NCBI RefSeq assembly: GCF_001426085.1
Contig: NZ_LMRR01000006.1
Location: forward strand, 62,001-126,000
Length of the DNA stretch: 64,000 nucleotides
Reading direction: 5' to 3'
Source: Rhodococcus sp. Leaf278
Lineage (GTDB): Bacteria; Actinomycetota; Actinomycetes; Mycobacteriales; Mycobacteriaceae
The notes beneath the pieces were generated by a model that worked only from the letters and a program-made list of their open reading frames with translations, had not been told where the DNA came from and made no database searches. Position 1 is the stretch's first letter, and each line of letters starts with the position of its first letter. Shown piece by piece: positions 27,824 through 37,390 of this stretch. The translations under genes and the position numbers were made by a program.

Positions 27824-30093
27824 GAAAGAACTCCTTCGTTGTGCAGGTCGACCAGCTCGTCCTGGGTCAGACCGAGCTGTTCGACGAGGATGTCGTCGGT
27901 GTGTTGGCCCAGAAGTGGTGCCGCTGTGCGTAAGCCACCGGGGGTAGCGGAGAGGTGCGCGACGATTCCCTCGTGCGCAACGGGCCCGGCAATCGGGTGT
28001 TCGAGCGTGGGGTAGAAGTTGCGAGCTCGCAGCTGTATGTCCGTCTCGACCAGGTCGCGTCCGTCGCGGACGGGATACGCCGCGATGCCCTCGTTCTGCA
28101 GGCTCTCCGCGAGCACCTCGGCGTCCATCGTTGAGGCCGCCTGCGTGAGTGCCTCCCATGGATCATGCTCGACGGCGGTGCCGATTCCTGTGAGCGCCTC
28201 GCGCAGTGCGTCGGAACTGCAACTCCCGACGGCTATCCATCGGTCTTCGCCGAGACTCTTCAGGATCCTCGTGGTAGCGGTCGGAACATCCTCTGCCATC
28301 TGGCCTTCGAGTGCCGCGGAGCCCAAATGGGAGGCCATCGCCTCGAGCTGCGAGAGGTCGACGTGGCCGCCTTCGCCGCGATAGAGCAGCTCGAGTGCGC
28401 CGATGACGGCCGCATTCGCAGCGACCATGTCGCCGAGTCCGAATGTGAGCCCCTGCGGATCGCGATCGGGCCGTGCTGTCTCCGCCGTCAGTCCGGACAT
28501 GGCTGCGAGGGTGTCAGCGAAGGTCACGGCGTCGCGCCACGGTCCGGTCTGGCCGGTCCCGGCCATCGACACCAACACCACTCCCGGGTTGATCTTCCGG
28601 AGTTGTTCGTAATCGAGCCCCCACCGTGCCAGGACGCCGGGGCTGAAATTCTCGACGACGACGTCGACATCGGCGGCCAGTCGACGCAGGAGCTTCTGCC
28701 CCGCTTCGGTTTTCAGATTCAACGCAACGCTTCTCTTGTTACGGTTGAAGTTGAGGAAGTAGCCACCGTCGTCGAACCCCGCCTCGGGGCGCAGTCTCAT
28801 ACCCGGAGAGAAGCGGGTCGGATCCTTTCGGTGGTACGACTCCACCTTGAGGATGTCGGCACCGTGTTCGGCGAAGGTCTTGGTGACGTACGGTCCGGCC
28901 AGAACCCAGGTCAGATCGAGAACTCTGACCCCGTCCAGTGCGCCGGTGGTGCCGGCGTGTGCGTTCTCGTCGTGATGTTTCTCGGCCGCATCGACGCTCG
29001 GGCCGGGGCGCACGACAGCCCATGCTTCGTTCGCTGCGACGTCGCGGGGTTCGTCGAGGCGTACGGGTCTGGGCAACGCGGGTGACTCCCAGCCGAAGCC
29101 CACGTCTCGGTAGCTGCCCTTGCTTCCACTGTGTACGAAGAACTGCCGATCGATGAGCTGCGGATTGTCCAGCAGCGCGGGCCCGTTCGCCACCTCGGCC
29201 CACGGTAGTGCGCGGCGGCGAGCCTCCTCGGCGAACGGCCGGGCCGAGCGTCGACCGGTGAAGCGGGAGACCACCGCATCCACATGTGCTCGTTCGCGCC
29301 ACCGAATCTCGTTGTCCTGCCAGCGTTCGTCGGCCAGGTCCTCGGCCTCGCCTTCTTCGACCATCCACGCCAGCAGGTCCGTCCACATGCGGGGGGATCC
29401 GGAGTAGCCGCCGGCGAGGAACCCGTCGGATGCCTGGAACACTCGGTGGGCGACGTGGCCGTAGATGCCCGATGTGCGTCCGGGAATCGTCCTGCCGTGG
29501 ATCCACGAGATAGCGCCGATCTCGAGGGTTGCGGCGACAGCTTCCTGAGCAGAGATCTCGACCAATTGACCTGAGTTGGTGCGACGTCGCGCGATGAGAG
29601 CGAGGAGTGCCCCGATGGCACCCTGGGTGCCGGCGAGTTGGGTCCCCTGCTCGCGCGGCGGTGGCTCGGGGGCCTGCCCGGCATCGCCGCACAGCCACGC
29701 CATGCCGCCTGCTGCGGTGATCACCGTGTCGTCGCCGAGCCAGTCCCGGCGCGGGCCCGAAATTCCGAACGGAGTGATCACCGTGTGGACGACACTGTCC
29801 CACAGTGACGGTCGAGTCTCACGCAGAGCGAGGGTGCGAAGCCTGGACGCGGGGCCGGACTCGAGGACCACGTCGGCCTGGCCGATCAGCTCGATCAACG
29901 TGGTGTCCGAGACGGTGGCCGAATGCCGGAGGATCTTCTTTCCAGCGTGCCAATGCAGTCGGTCCGCCGCTGTATCGGAATGTTCGTGCAGCGCTACCCG
30001 TACCACGTCGGCACCGAGGCCGACGAACACACGCGCGGCCTGATATCCGAGTCGGTCGGTGAGGTCCAGTACGCGAATCGCGGGAACGGACAA
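27820..30093 (-). CDS. CaiB/BaiF family III CoA-transferase, two fused copies
   Basis: 757 residues made of two CoA-transferase units. The C-terminal unit (about 380-757) has DGVRVLDLTWVLAGPYVTK and the catalytic-Asp helix in FGLGDMVAANAAVIGALE. In the N-terminal unit the corresponding helix reads LAGTQGAIGALLAL and lacks the Asp, so it is probably inactive or structural. Native family III enzymes are interlocked dimers, so a fused pair can form one pseudo-dimer. I start at TTG 30093, with AGGAG 7 nt upstream; longer open sequence runs into the ligase gene. It probably transfers CoA to a pathway acid. Confidence 0.88.
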   Translation of the reverse strand: MSVPAIRVLDLTDRLGYQAARVFVGLGADVVRVALHEHSDTAADRLHWHAGKKILRHSATVSDTTLIELIGQADVVLESGPASRLRTLALRETRPSLWDSVVHTVITPFGISGPRRDWLGDDTVITAAGGMAWLCGDAGQAPEPPPREQGTQLAGTQGAIGALLALIARRRTNSGQLVEISAQEAVAATLEIGAISWIHGRTIPGRTSGIYGHVAHRVFQASDGFLAGGYSGSPRMWTDLLAWMVEEGEAEDLADERWQDNEIRWRERAHVDAVVSRFTGRRSARPFAEEARRRALPWAEVANGPALLDNPQLIDRQFFVHSGSKGSYRDVGFGWESPALPRPVRLDEPRDVAANEAWAVVRPGPSVDAAEKHHDENAHAGTTGALDGVRVLDLTWVLAGPYVTKTFAEHGADILKVESYHRKDPTRFSPGMRLRPEAGFDDGGYFLNFNRNKRSVALNLKTEAGQKLLRRLAADVDVVVENFSPGVLARWGLDYEQLRKINPGVVLVSMAGTGQTGPWRDAVTFADTLAAMSGLTAETARPDRDPQGLTFGLGDMVAANAAVIGALELLYRGEGGHVDLSQLEAMASHLGSAALEGQMAEDVPTATTRILKSLGEDRWIAVGSCSSDALREALTGIGTAVEHDPWEALTQAASTMDAEVLAESLQNEGIAAYPVRDGRDLVETDIQLRARNFYPTLEHPIAGPVAHEGIVAHLSATPGGLRTAAPLLGQHTDDILVEQLGLTQDELVDLHNEGVLS

Positions 30094-30103
30094 GGGAAAG
30101 CTC

Positions 30104-31645
30104 CTAATCTTGTTGGTGCGCTTCGGCATCGAACGCGGCGGTCGGAATACCGCGATCGCGTAGTGCGCGCCGATTGAGTTTCTTGCTGGCCGTGGTCGGC
30201 AGAGCCGTCTCCACGTTGACGTACCGGGGAACGGCGTGGCGCGGCAGTTCTTGCGCGCAGTAGCGGAGAAGGTCACGCGGGCGAATCTGTCGCCCGGGCC
30301 GGGGGACGACCGCGAGCAGCACCTCGTCCTCGGTCAACTCGGATGGCACGCCGACAGCAGCAGCGTGGGCGACGTCCGGGTGGCCGGATGCCACCCATTC
30401 CACCCGTTCGGCGTCGACGGTCAAACCCCGGCGCCGGATCGTGTCAGCAGTTCGTCCCTCATAGTAGAGCCAGCCGTCGATCAGACGCCCGCGGTCGCCG
30501 GTGACGAACCAACCGTCGCGCCACGCCTTTCGGGTGATTTCCGGTTCTCCGATGTACTCGGTGAACGTCAGATCATCGCCGCACGGCCGCACCTCGATCG
30601 AGCCGGCCGATCCGTCGTCCATCGGACGTCCGTCGTCGTCCACCACGCGTACTCGATAGTCGTCGACGATTCGACCCGCCGCGCCCGGGCGCGGTGCCAC
30701 GTCGGTCGTCGCCACGTCACCGAGCTCGGTCGAGGCGTATGCCTGCCGTAGCTCGATACCGAATCGCTGCGCCACGCTGTGGAACATCCAGTCCGGTGCC
30801 GGGCCGCCGTACGCGCGCGAAATGGTGTGCGCGCGATCGTCTTCGGTGGCGGGGGAGCGCAGCAGTATCGCGCACACTGCACCCATGAAGTTGAAGGCGG
30901 TGATGCTCTCTTCCCGTGCGGTGCGCCAGAACCGTCGCGCGGAGAAGTCGTCGACCACCAGGCGAGCACCGGACATCACCGCAGGAAGGAACGCCGCCTG
31001 ACGGGCATTGACGTGTTGCCAGGGAAATACGTTGAGCAAGACATCGTCGGAGCCGTAATCCATAGCGCGGCAGACCCGTCGGGCCTGACCGAGCCCGACG
31101 CCGTTGCACAGAAGAGCGCCTTTCGGGCGGCCTCCGGTCCCCGAGGTCACCATGATCGCGGCCGGGTCGCTCGACGACGACCGATGACGAGGCGGCCTGG
31201 GCCCGGTGTGGTCCGTCACCGAAGCGAGACCGTCGTAATGGCCGTCGATGGTCATCGTCGCAGCACCGACAGAATCGGCGAGCCGAAGCAGATGTGGCTC
31301 CGCGGCCAACCGTGCCGGTGAGGCGACAGTGAGCGCGACGCCGCCCGCAGTCATCAGCTGACGAGCGACATCGGGATCCAGAGCCGTCGGGATCGGGAGC
31401 TCGATTGCCCCGAGCCAGGAGATGGCCGTGGTGAGGGTCGCGGCCGCGGGCCCGGACGAACACGCGGTCGCGACGACGCTACCGACCCGGACGGTGGTGG
31501 CCAGCGCGCCGGCGATGGCCACCGCGTCCTCGAGTAGCCGACCGGCGCTGATGCCTCGCCCGCCGACACGGCGAATAATTTCACCATCGGCTTCGGCGTG
31601 CGCACGGAGCTCCACCGCCTCGGCCCACGAGGTCGGGGCGATCAC
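30104..31645 (-). CDS. AMP-forming acyl-CoA synthetase/ligase (ANL superfamily)
   Basis: Activates a carboxylic acid via an acyl-adenylate; 513 residues. The ATP loop [43 protein letters not shown] and the C-terminal lysine region [12 protein letters not shown] are all in order, so it should be active. GTG 31645 overlaps the aldolase stop (GTGA). The divergent N-terminal domain gives no substrate hint. With the CoA-transferase and enoyl-CoA hydratase it forms a CoA-dependent branch of the pathway. Confidence 0.88.
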   Translation of the reverse strand: MIAPTSWAEAVELRAHAEADGEIIRRVGGRGISAGRLLEDAVAIAGALATTVRVGSVVATACSSGPAAATLTTAISWLGAIELPIPTALDPDVARQLMTAGGVALTVASPARLAAEPHLLRLADSVGAATMTIDGHYDGLASVTDHTGPRPPRHRSSSSDPAAIMVTSGTGGRPKGALLCNGVGLGQARRVCRAMDYGSDDVLLNVFPWQHVNARQAAFLPAVMSGARLVVDDFSARRFWRTAREESITAFNFMGAVCAILLRSPATEDDRAHTISRAYGGPAPDWMFHSVAQRFGIELRQAYASTELGDVATTDVAPRPGAAGRIVDDYRVRVVDDDGRPMDDGSAGSIEVRPCGDDLTFTEYIGEPEITRKAWRDGWFVTGDRGRLIDGWLYYEGRTADTIRRRGLTVDAERVEWVASGHPDVAHAAAVGVPSELTEDEVLLAVVPRPGRQIRPRDLLRYCAQELPRHAVPRYVNVETALPTTASKKLNRRALRDRGIPTAAFDAEAHQQD

Positions 31646-32667
31646 GCCGGCTGTGCTTCCCTTTCGGCCACGAGACCGAGAGCGATATCGATGATCATGT
31701 CCTCCTGGCCACCGACCAGTCGGCGACGGCCGCATTCCATCAGCAGGTCACGAACGTCGACGCCGTAGGCGCTCGACGCAGCCTCCGCATGCCGGAGGAA
31801 GCTCGAGTAGACGCCGGCATAACCCAGGGTCAGCGTCTCGCGGTCGACCCGGACCGGTCGATCCTGAAGCGGGCGGACGATGTCGTCCGCGGCATCCTGA
31901 AGTGCGAACAGGTCGCTGCCGTGGGTCAATCCGGTGAGGTTCGCAGCGGCGATGAAGGCTTCGATGGGACAGTTGCCTGCCCCGGCTCCATGTCCGGCCA
32001 GCGACGCGTCCACTCGGTAGGCACCGTTCTCGACCGCAACCAGCGAATTGGCAACGGACAGAGAGAGATTCTCGTGGGCGTGGATACCGATCTGGGTCCC
32101 CGGTTCGAGCACGTCCCGATACGCGCGCACGCGCTTCTGCACGTCGCCCATCGTCAAACGACCACCCGAGTCGGTCACGTACACGCAGTGGGCACCGTAC
32201 GACTCCATCAACTTGGCCTGCTTGGCCAGTGCCTCGGGCTCTGCCATGTGCGAGAGCATCAGGAAGCCGGACACATCCATCCCGATCTCGCGGGCCGCCG
32301 CAATGTGCTGCGCGGAGATGTCTGCTTCCGTGCAGTGAGTGGCAATGCGAACCGACCGCACCCCCAGGGAGTACGCCCGCTTCAGATCGTGGATCGATCC
32401 CACACCGGGGAGCAGCAGGGTGGTGAGGGTGGCTCGTTCGATCACCGACGCGGCAGCCTCCAACCACGCCCAATCGCTGTGCGATCCCGGACCGTAGTTC
32501 AGCGAGGAACCCGCCAACCCGTCGCCGTGTGCCACCTCGATCGCGTCGACGCCGGCAGCGTCGAGCGCGACGACGATGCGGGCAACGTCGGTGGGTGACA
32601 TGCGGTGCCGGACGGCGTGCATACCGTCACGCAACGTGACGTCCTGGACGTAGATGGGTGTGCTCAT
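31642..32667 (-). CDS. 4-hydroxy-2-oxovalerate aldolase, MhpE/BphI-like
   Basis: Mn2+-dependent class II aldolase of 341 residues that splits 4-hydroxy-2-oxopentanoate into pyruvate and acetaldehyde. The N-terminal [19 protein letters not shown] motif (Arg-Asp catalytic pair), [14 protein letters not shown] and the metal-binding H-x-H in [15 protein letters not shown] are present. It overlaps the acetaldehyde dehydrogenase gene by 4 bp (32664-32667), as in known operons where the two enzymes form a channelling complex. Confidence 0.96.
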   Translation of the reverse strand: MSTPIYVQDVTLRDGMHAVRHRMSPTDVARIVVALDAAGVDAIEVAHGDGLAGSSLNYGPGSHSDWAWLEAAASVIERATLTTLLLPGVGSIHDLKRAYSLGVRSVRIATHCTEADISAQHIAAAREIGMDVSGFLMLSHMAEPEALAKQAKLMESYGAHCVYVTDSGGRLTMGDVQKRVRAYRDVLEPGTQIGIHAHENLSLSVANSLVAVENGAYRVDASLAGHGAGAGNCPIEAFIAAANLTGLTHGSDLFALQDAADDIVRPLQDRPVRVDRETLTLGYAGVYSSFLRHAEAASSAYGVDVRDLLMECGRRRLVGGQEDMIIDIALGLVAEREAQPA

Positions 32668-33617
32668 CGGAGTGCCACCTTTCGGCTTGCGATGCGTTCG
32701 GCGACCTGGATGCCGGCGGAGGTCATGATGTCGAGGTTGCCCGCGAAGGCGGGAAGATAGTCTGCGGCACCTTCGACTTCGAGAAATACCGAGACCTGAT
32801 GGGTGGGCCGGGGTGCGGACGGGTCGGCCAGCAACGTCTCGACGGGCTGATCGTCGGGGACCGCGACAACCTGGACTTCCTGCTTCAACCGATAGCCGGG
32901 CACGTAGGCGGCGACATCGGCCACCATCGCGGAGACGGACTCGCGGATACGTTCGGTGAGTCCGCCGAGACCGTCGTCGGTCACGAGGGCAAAGACTGTG
33001 TCACGCATGATGAGTGGCGGCTCGGCCGGGTTGAGGACGATGATCGCCTTGCCGCGTGCTGCGCCCCCGACCGTTTCGATCGCGGCCGACGTGGTTTCGG
33101 TGAACTCGTCGATGTTCGCACGTGTTCCCGGTCCTGCGGACCGGGAGGCGATCGACGCGACGATTTCGGCATACGCAACGGCAGCGACTCGGTTGATCGC
33201 TGCGACCACCGGAATCGTTGCCTGCCCACCACAGGTGACCATGTTGACGTTGCGGGCATCGATGTGGTTCTCGAGGTTGACGGCCGGGATGACGTACGGC
33301 CCGATCGCGGCCGGGGTCAGGTCGATCATCGTCTTTCCCAGCGGTTCGAGCCGAGCGGCATTGGCCTGGTGGGCTTTTGCCGACGTCGCGTCGAACACGA
33401 TCTCGATCTCGTCGAACCCGTCGAGCTCGATCAACCCCTCGACGCCACGATGGGTGACGGGTACGCCGAGCGCCCGCGCACGGGCGAGGCCGTCGGAGTC
33501 GGGATCGATTCCGACCATGGCACCCATCTCGAGGACCTCGGAGCGAGCGATCTTCATCATCAGATCGGTCCCGATGTTCCCAGATCCGATGATGGCGACT
33601 CTGGTGGCGATTGGCAT
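32664..33617 (-). CDS. Acetaldehyde dehydrogenase (acylating), MhpF/BphJ-like
   Basis: Converts acetaldehyde plus CoA and NAD+ to acetyl-CoA; 317 residues. The NAD-binding motif [17 protein letters not shown] and the catalytic cysteine in [14 protein letters not shown] are clear. It is the first gene of the minus-strand operon and partners the aldolase that follows. Downstream of ring cleavage it completes the route to central metabolism. Confidence 0.96.
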   Translation of the reverse strand: MPIATRVAIIGSGNIGTDLMMKIARSEVLEMGAMVGIDPDSDGLARARALGVPVTHRGVEGLIELDGFDEIEIVFDATSAKAHQANAARLEPLGKTMIDLTPAAIGPYVIPAVNLENHIDARNVNMVTCGGQATIPVVAAINRVAAVAYAEIVASIASRSAGPGTRANIDEFTETTSAAIETVGGAARGKAIIVLNPAEPPLIMRDTVFALVTDDGLGGLTERIRESVSAMVADVAAYVPGYRLKQEVQVVAVPDDQPVETLLADPSAPRPTHQVSVFLEVEGAADYLPAFAGNLDIMTSAGIQVAERIASRKVALR

Positions 33618-33728
33618 GGGCTTACCTCACTCACGGACTGCGGCGTCACTGCCGTTGTGGCAGAACTGGTCCAGCTTCACAGCTGAACGGCGATCGACGC
33701 ACGAATCGGGTCCGTTGAGCGATACGGA

Positions 33729-34562
33729 CTAGGCCGGTCGTTGCGTCGCCGAGACGCCGGACGTGTGCATTGCCGCGCGGGTGTGCTGCCGAGTGATCGC
33801 GTGCGAGGCGAGCCGGAGTGCGTTGATCAGTGCGGCGTCACCGGTGTGGTCCACCGGAACGGTCAGTGACAGCGCCGCGATGGCGTTGTCTCCGGAGTCG
33901 TAGATCGGCACAGCGAAGCTCTTGTATCCGACCAGAGCCTCTTCGCGCTCGGTGGCCAGGCGCTGCGTGCGGATCGACACCATCTCGCGGCGGACGGCCT
34001 GCATGGTTCGCGCGCTCTGCGCGGTCAGCCGTGGAAAGTCGCTCTCCACCAGCTGCTCGAGAAGCCGGTTGGAGTCGGAAGCCATTGCGAGAAGCAGCTT
34101 CCCCGATGCAGTGCAGGTCAGCGGGAGACGGCCGCCGACACGGGAGAGCGAGTGCACGCTCCGCGTTCCTCCGAGCTTCTCCAAGTAGCACGTGTGCGTG
34201 CCCTCGCGAATGGCCAGGTGTGCGGTGCCCCTCGTCGATGCGACGAGGTCGACGAGGACCGGCCGGCCCACTCGGCGAAGCAGCGATGTGCTCCCCGCAC
34301 GTTGGCTCAGGGCGAACACGCTGAACCCGATTCGGTACTCGTGACCGACCCGCTCCAGCAAGCCGAGTGCAACCAACTCCTGTGCCAGCCGGTAGACCGA
34401 CGGCTTGGGGACGCCGCTGCGTTCGCAGAGGTCGACCAAGCGCAGGGAGTCGCTGTCGCCGTCGAAGGCGGACAGTATCGAGAAGGCCTTCCCGAGCACG
34501 GAGTTGGGCGGGGTCAGCGACGAATCCTCGTCCAGGTCGAACGAATGTGCCAACACTGACAT
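33729..34562 (-). CDS. IclR-family regulator 2
   Basis: 277 residues. The helix-turn-helix is at about 40-60 (LRLVDLCERSGVPKPSVYRL) and the effector domain follows (GTAHLAIREGTHTCYLEKLG; LTCTASGKLLLAMA). AGGAGG lies 5 nt before ATG 34562. It is divergent from aldehyde dehydrogenase 2 and 111 bp upstream of the mhpF-mhpE operon on the same strand, so it may control either. That gap shows no feature I can name. Confidence 0.92.
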   Translation of the reverse strand: MSVLAHSFDLDEDSSLTPPNSVLGKAFSILSAFDGDSDSLRLVDLCERSGVPKPSVYRLAQELVALGLLERVGHEYRIGFSVFALSQRAGSTSLLRRVGRPVLVDLVASTRGTAHLAIREGTHTCYLEKLGGTRSVHSLSRVGGRLPLTCTASGKLLLAMASDSNRLLEQLVESDFPRLTAQSARTMQAVRREMVSIRTQRLATEREEALVGYKSFAVPIYDSGDNAIAALSLTVPVDHTGDAALINALRLASHAITRQHTRAAMHTSGVSATQRPA

Positions 34563-34617
34563 GGTTGCCTCCTGTGCTCACGGGTGAAGGGTGTGCGCCC
34601 CGTCACAAACACCATCA

Positions 34618-34633
34618 TTATCCAGATGGATAA
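34618..34633. promoter_or_regulatory. Palindrome upstream of iclR 2, possible operator
   Basis: TTATCCAGATGGATAA has 6-bp arms and a 4-bp centre in an A/T-rich patch of an otherwise GC-rich divergent promoter region. It begins 56 bp upstream of the IclR 2 start. Autoregulation is an inference. Confidence 0.4.
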
Positions 34634-34800
34634 CAATGTAAAGCCCAGTGAGTGGATCGAAACGTGTTGTTTACGACGGGTCGAACATTCGGGGTCGGTT
34701 CGGTCACCGAAACTCCCCGACACCGGGTCGGTCTGCGGCTGGCACATTGGACCGTCGAAGTCCGATATGGCGCTCGCCGAACGAGATGTTGAGGGAACAC

Positions 34801-36249
34801 ATGCACAACACGCAATTGCTCATCGCAAACGAGTGGGTCGATGCCTCCGATGGCAGTACCGGCGAGACCGTGGATCCGGCTACCAACCAGGTGATCGGGC
34901 GGTTCGCCGAAGCCACGATCGCGGACGTCGACGCTGCGGTGGCAGCAGCGCGTGTGGGGTTCGAGTCGAATGCGTGGCAGGGGATGAGCCCCGATGCACG
35001 CGGGCAGCTCCTGTGGCGGATCGCCGATTTGCTCGACCGAGATGCCGAGGAAATTGCAGCAATCGAAACCGCCGACCAGGGGCAGCCGACGTTCATGAGC
35101 GTCGGCGTCAACCTTCCGCTGACCGCCCAGGTCTTCCGGTACTACGCGGGCTACGCCACCAAGATCGAGGGCACCGTCTCGCCCGTGTCCATTCCCGGAA
35201 ACCTCAGCTTCCAACAGCGGGTACCGGTCGGTGTGTGCGCGCTGATCACCCCGTGGAACTTCCCGCTGGCCATCGCAGCATGGAAGCTGGCACCGGCACT
35301 CGCCACGGGTAACTCGGTCATCCTCAAGCCTGCCGAACAGACGCCGCTGTCGACGATGAAGCTGGTCGAATTGTGCCTCGAGGCAGGAGTTCCCGCAGGC
35401 GTGGTCAACCTGTTGACCGGAGGACCCGAAGTCGGTAAGGCGTTGGTGTCCCATCGCGGCGTCGACAAGGTGTCGTTCACCGGGTCGACCGAAACCGGGC
35501 AGCACATCGTTCGAGCCTCGGCCGGAAATCTGAAGCGAGTATCGCTCGAGCTCGGTGGAAAAGCCCCCAGCATCATCGCCGCCGATGCCGACATCGACGC
35601 CGCGGTCGCGGGCAACCTGCAGGGTGCCGTGTTCAACACAGGGCAGGCCTGTGGCGCTTACACCCGGTTCTTCGTGCACAGCTCACGCGCGGACGAGTTC
35701 ACCTCCAAGATCGCCGCGGCAGCCGACGCGTTGCCGATCGGTCCCGGATTCGATCCGGCCACGGTCATCGGCCCCCTGGTATCCCAGGAGCATCTCGATC
35801 GAGTGCATTCGTACGTGGAATCCGGTCGGTCACAAGGAGCCGAATTGGTGACGGGCGGAAGCCGCGTCCAGGGCGATCTGGCCGACGGGTTCTTCTACAA
35901 GCCAACGGTGTTCGCCGGAGTGCGCGACGACATGACCATCGCCCGGGACGAAATCTTCGGGCCGGTGCTCTCGGTGATGGCGTACGACGACGAGGACGAG
36001 GTCATCGCCCGGGCGAACGACACCGACTACGGCTTGGCTGCGGTGGTGTGGACGAAGGCACTCGACTCCGCACTCACGCTCCCGCCCAAATTGCGGTTCG
36101 GCACAGTGTTCGTCAATCAGCTGCCTTTGCTCGACCCGGCATCACCCTGGGGTGGTTTCGGGATGAGTGGCTGGGGCCGTGAATTCGGTTCCCATTCGAT
36201 CGATGCCTACACCGAGGTCAAGACGACGTTCATCAACCTCGCCCAGTAG
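34801..36249 (+). CDS. NAD(P)-dependent aldehyde dehydrogenase 2
   Basis: 482-residue aldehyde dehydrogenase. The signature segments ITPWNFPLAIAAWKLAPALA, the general-base Glu in SLELGGKAPSIIA and the catalytic Cys in FNTGQACGAYTRFFV are intact. ATG 34801 follows GAGGGA; a longer open frame back to 34648 lacks a ribosome site. It is a monocistronic unit divergent from iclR 2. It is clearly not a recent duplicate of the enzyme at 15977. Confidence 0.93.
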   Translation: MHNTQLLIANEWVDASDGSTGETVDPATNQVIGRFAEATIADVDAAVAAARVGFESNAWQGMSPDARGQLLWRIADLLDRDAEEIAAIETADQGQPTFMSVGVNLPLTAQVFRYYAGYATKIEGTVSPVSIPGNLSFQQRVPVGVCALITPWNFPLAIAAWKLAPALATGNSVILKPAEQTPLSTMKLVELCLEAGVPAGVVNLLTGGPEVGKALVSHRGVDKVSFTGSTETGQHIVRASAGNLKRVSLELGGKAPSIIAADADIDAAVAGNLQGAVFNTGQACGAYTRFFVHSSRADEFTSKIAAAADALPIGPGFDPATVIGPLVSQEHLDRVHSYVESGRSQGAELVTGGSRVQGDLADGFFYKPTVFAGVRDDMTIARDEIFGPVLSVMAYDDEDEVIARANDTDYGLAAVVWTKALDSALTLPPKLRFGTVFVNQLPLLDPASPWGGFGMSGWGREFGSHSIDAYTEVKTTFINLAQ

Positions 36250-36297
36250 GCCGAAGCCGCACGGCGGTGGACCGAAGCCTCGTCCATCGCCGTGAGT

Positions 36298-36371
36298 GAG
36301 CGGCTTCGCTGCATGTGCACGGAAACTCGTTCTCTGCTACGAACTTTCGCTCACGTGCGGCGAAGCCGCTC
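36298..36371. terminator. Long-range 12-bp inverted repeat between convergent genes
   Basis: GAGCGGCTTCGC (36298-36309) and GCGAAGCCGCTC (36360-36371) are perfect complements about 50 nt apart, between the ends of aldehyde dehydrogenase 2 and iclR 3. It may act as a bidirectional terminator; no T-tract is attached. Confidence 0.5.
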
Positions 36372-36377
36372 TTCCAA

Positions 36378-37259
36378 TTATTTGCCGCAGCCGTTGAATG
36401 CGCACACGGTGGGGTGACACGTTCCGTCTCTGCGAGCGGCGCCCGCCGGCTGCAGACATCGCATCGCCTGCAGGCTGCGGGAAATTCCTATTCCGGCCGT
36501 ACGTAGTGCTCCAGCAACACGATTGACGTTCATTCTCGAGGTCGGTGCAGTGACCGACAGGGCACCGGCCAAGACCGCATTACCGCTGAAAACCGGAACT
36601 GCGACGCTCATGTAGCCCAGTCGGGTTTCTTCTACTTCCACTGCCAACTGATCTTTGCGCATTCGCTCGAGCTGCTGCGCCAACACTGCTACCGACATCG
36701 TCGTGCGCGAGGTATGTGCAACGAAGCCCTGTGCGACGACCTCGTCGAAGACCTCTCGCGGCGAGAAGGCCAACATGATCTTTCCGGTTGCCGTGCTGTA
36801 CAACGGAAGTCGTCCCGCCACCCTCGAGTTCTCGTTCAAGCCTCGATGGCCCACGATCTTCTCGATGTAGAGCACGTCGAAACCTTCACGCACCGCGAAG
36901 TGGACGGTCTCCTGGGTGGCGAGCAGTAGGTCCTCCATGTACGGAAGGGCGGCGTCACGAAGAATGCGTTGCCGCGGGACCATCTGGCCGAGCTCGAACA
37001 GCCGTAGCCCCAACCGGTACTTCGTGCCTGCGCGTTCGAGCAGACCCCAATCGACCAGTTCGCCGGCCAGTCGGTGCACGCTGGCTTTGGACACGCCACT
37101 GCGACGCGTGAGCTCGGTCAGCGAGAGATCGGTGTTCGTACTGTCGAATGCGTCGACGATCAGCTTGGCTTTGGCCAACACCGAGGTCATGTCCGCAGTC
37201 GGCTCTATCTCCAGCGGTCGAGGATTGTTCGCAGTTCGTGCGGAGAGTGCGGAAGACAT
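36378..37259 (-). CDS. IclR-family regulator 3
   Basis: 293 residues. Helix-turn-helix LSLTELTRRSGVSKASVHRL is followed by the effector domain (QETVHFAVREGFDVLYIEKI; YSTATGKIMLAFSP). Compared with IclR 1 it has an extra C-terminal, cysteine-containing tail. ATG 37259 has GAGGT close upstream; GTG 37265 is an alternative. It lies after the class II aldolase and ABC transporter genes on the same strand and probably regulates that group. Confidence 0.9.
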   Translation of the reverse strand: MSSALSARTANNPRPLEIEPTADMTSVLAKAKLIVDAFDSTNTDLSLTELTRRSGVSKASVHRLAGELVDWGLLERAGTKYRLGLRLFELGQMVPRQRILRDAALPYMEDLLLATQETVHFAVREGFDVLYIEKIVGHRGLNENSRVAGRLPLYSTATGKIMLAFSPREVFDEVVAQGFVAHTSRTTMSVAVLAQQLERMRKDQLAVEVEETRLGYMSVAVPVFSGNAVLAGALSVTAPTSRMNVNRVAGALRTAGIGISRSLQAMRCLQPAGAARRDGTCHPTVCAFNGCGK

Positions 37260-37390
37260 GCTCACCTCAGAGGTCGAATTGTCGGGGTCTCCGACAATTC
37301 GACGTTAGGCCCTTGTTCACTTTTTGTTCGGGTTTCGGGGTCCACTGAGTGAACCCGTTTCGAGCTGTTTACATATGGCCGCGGTAACGA

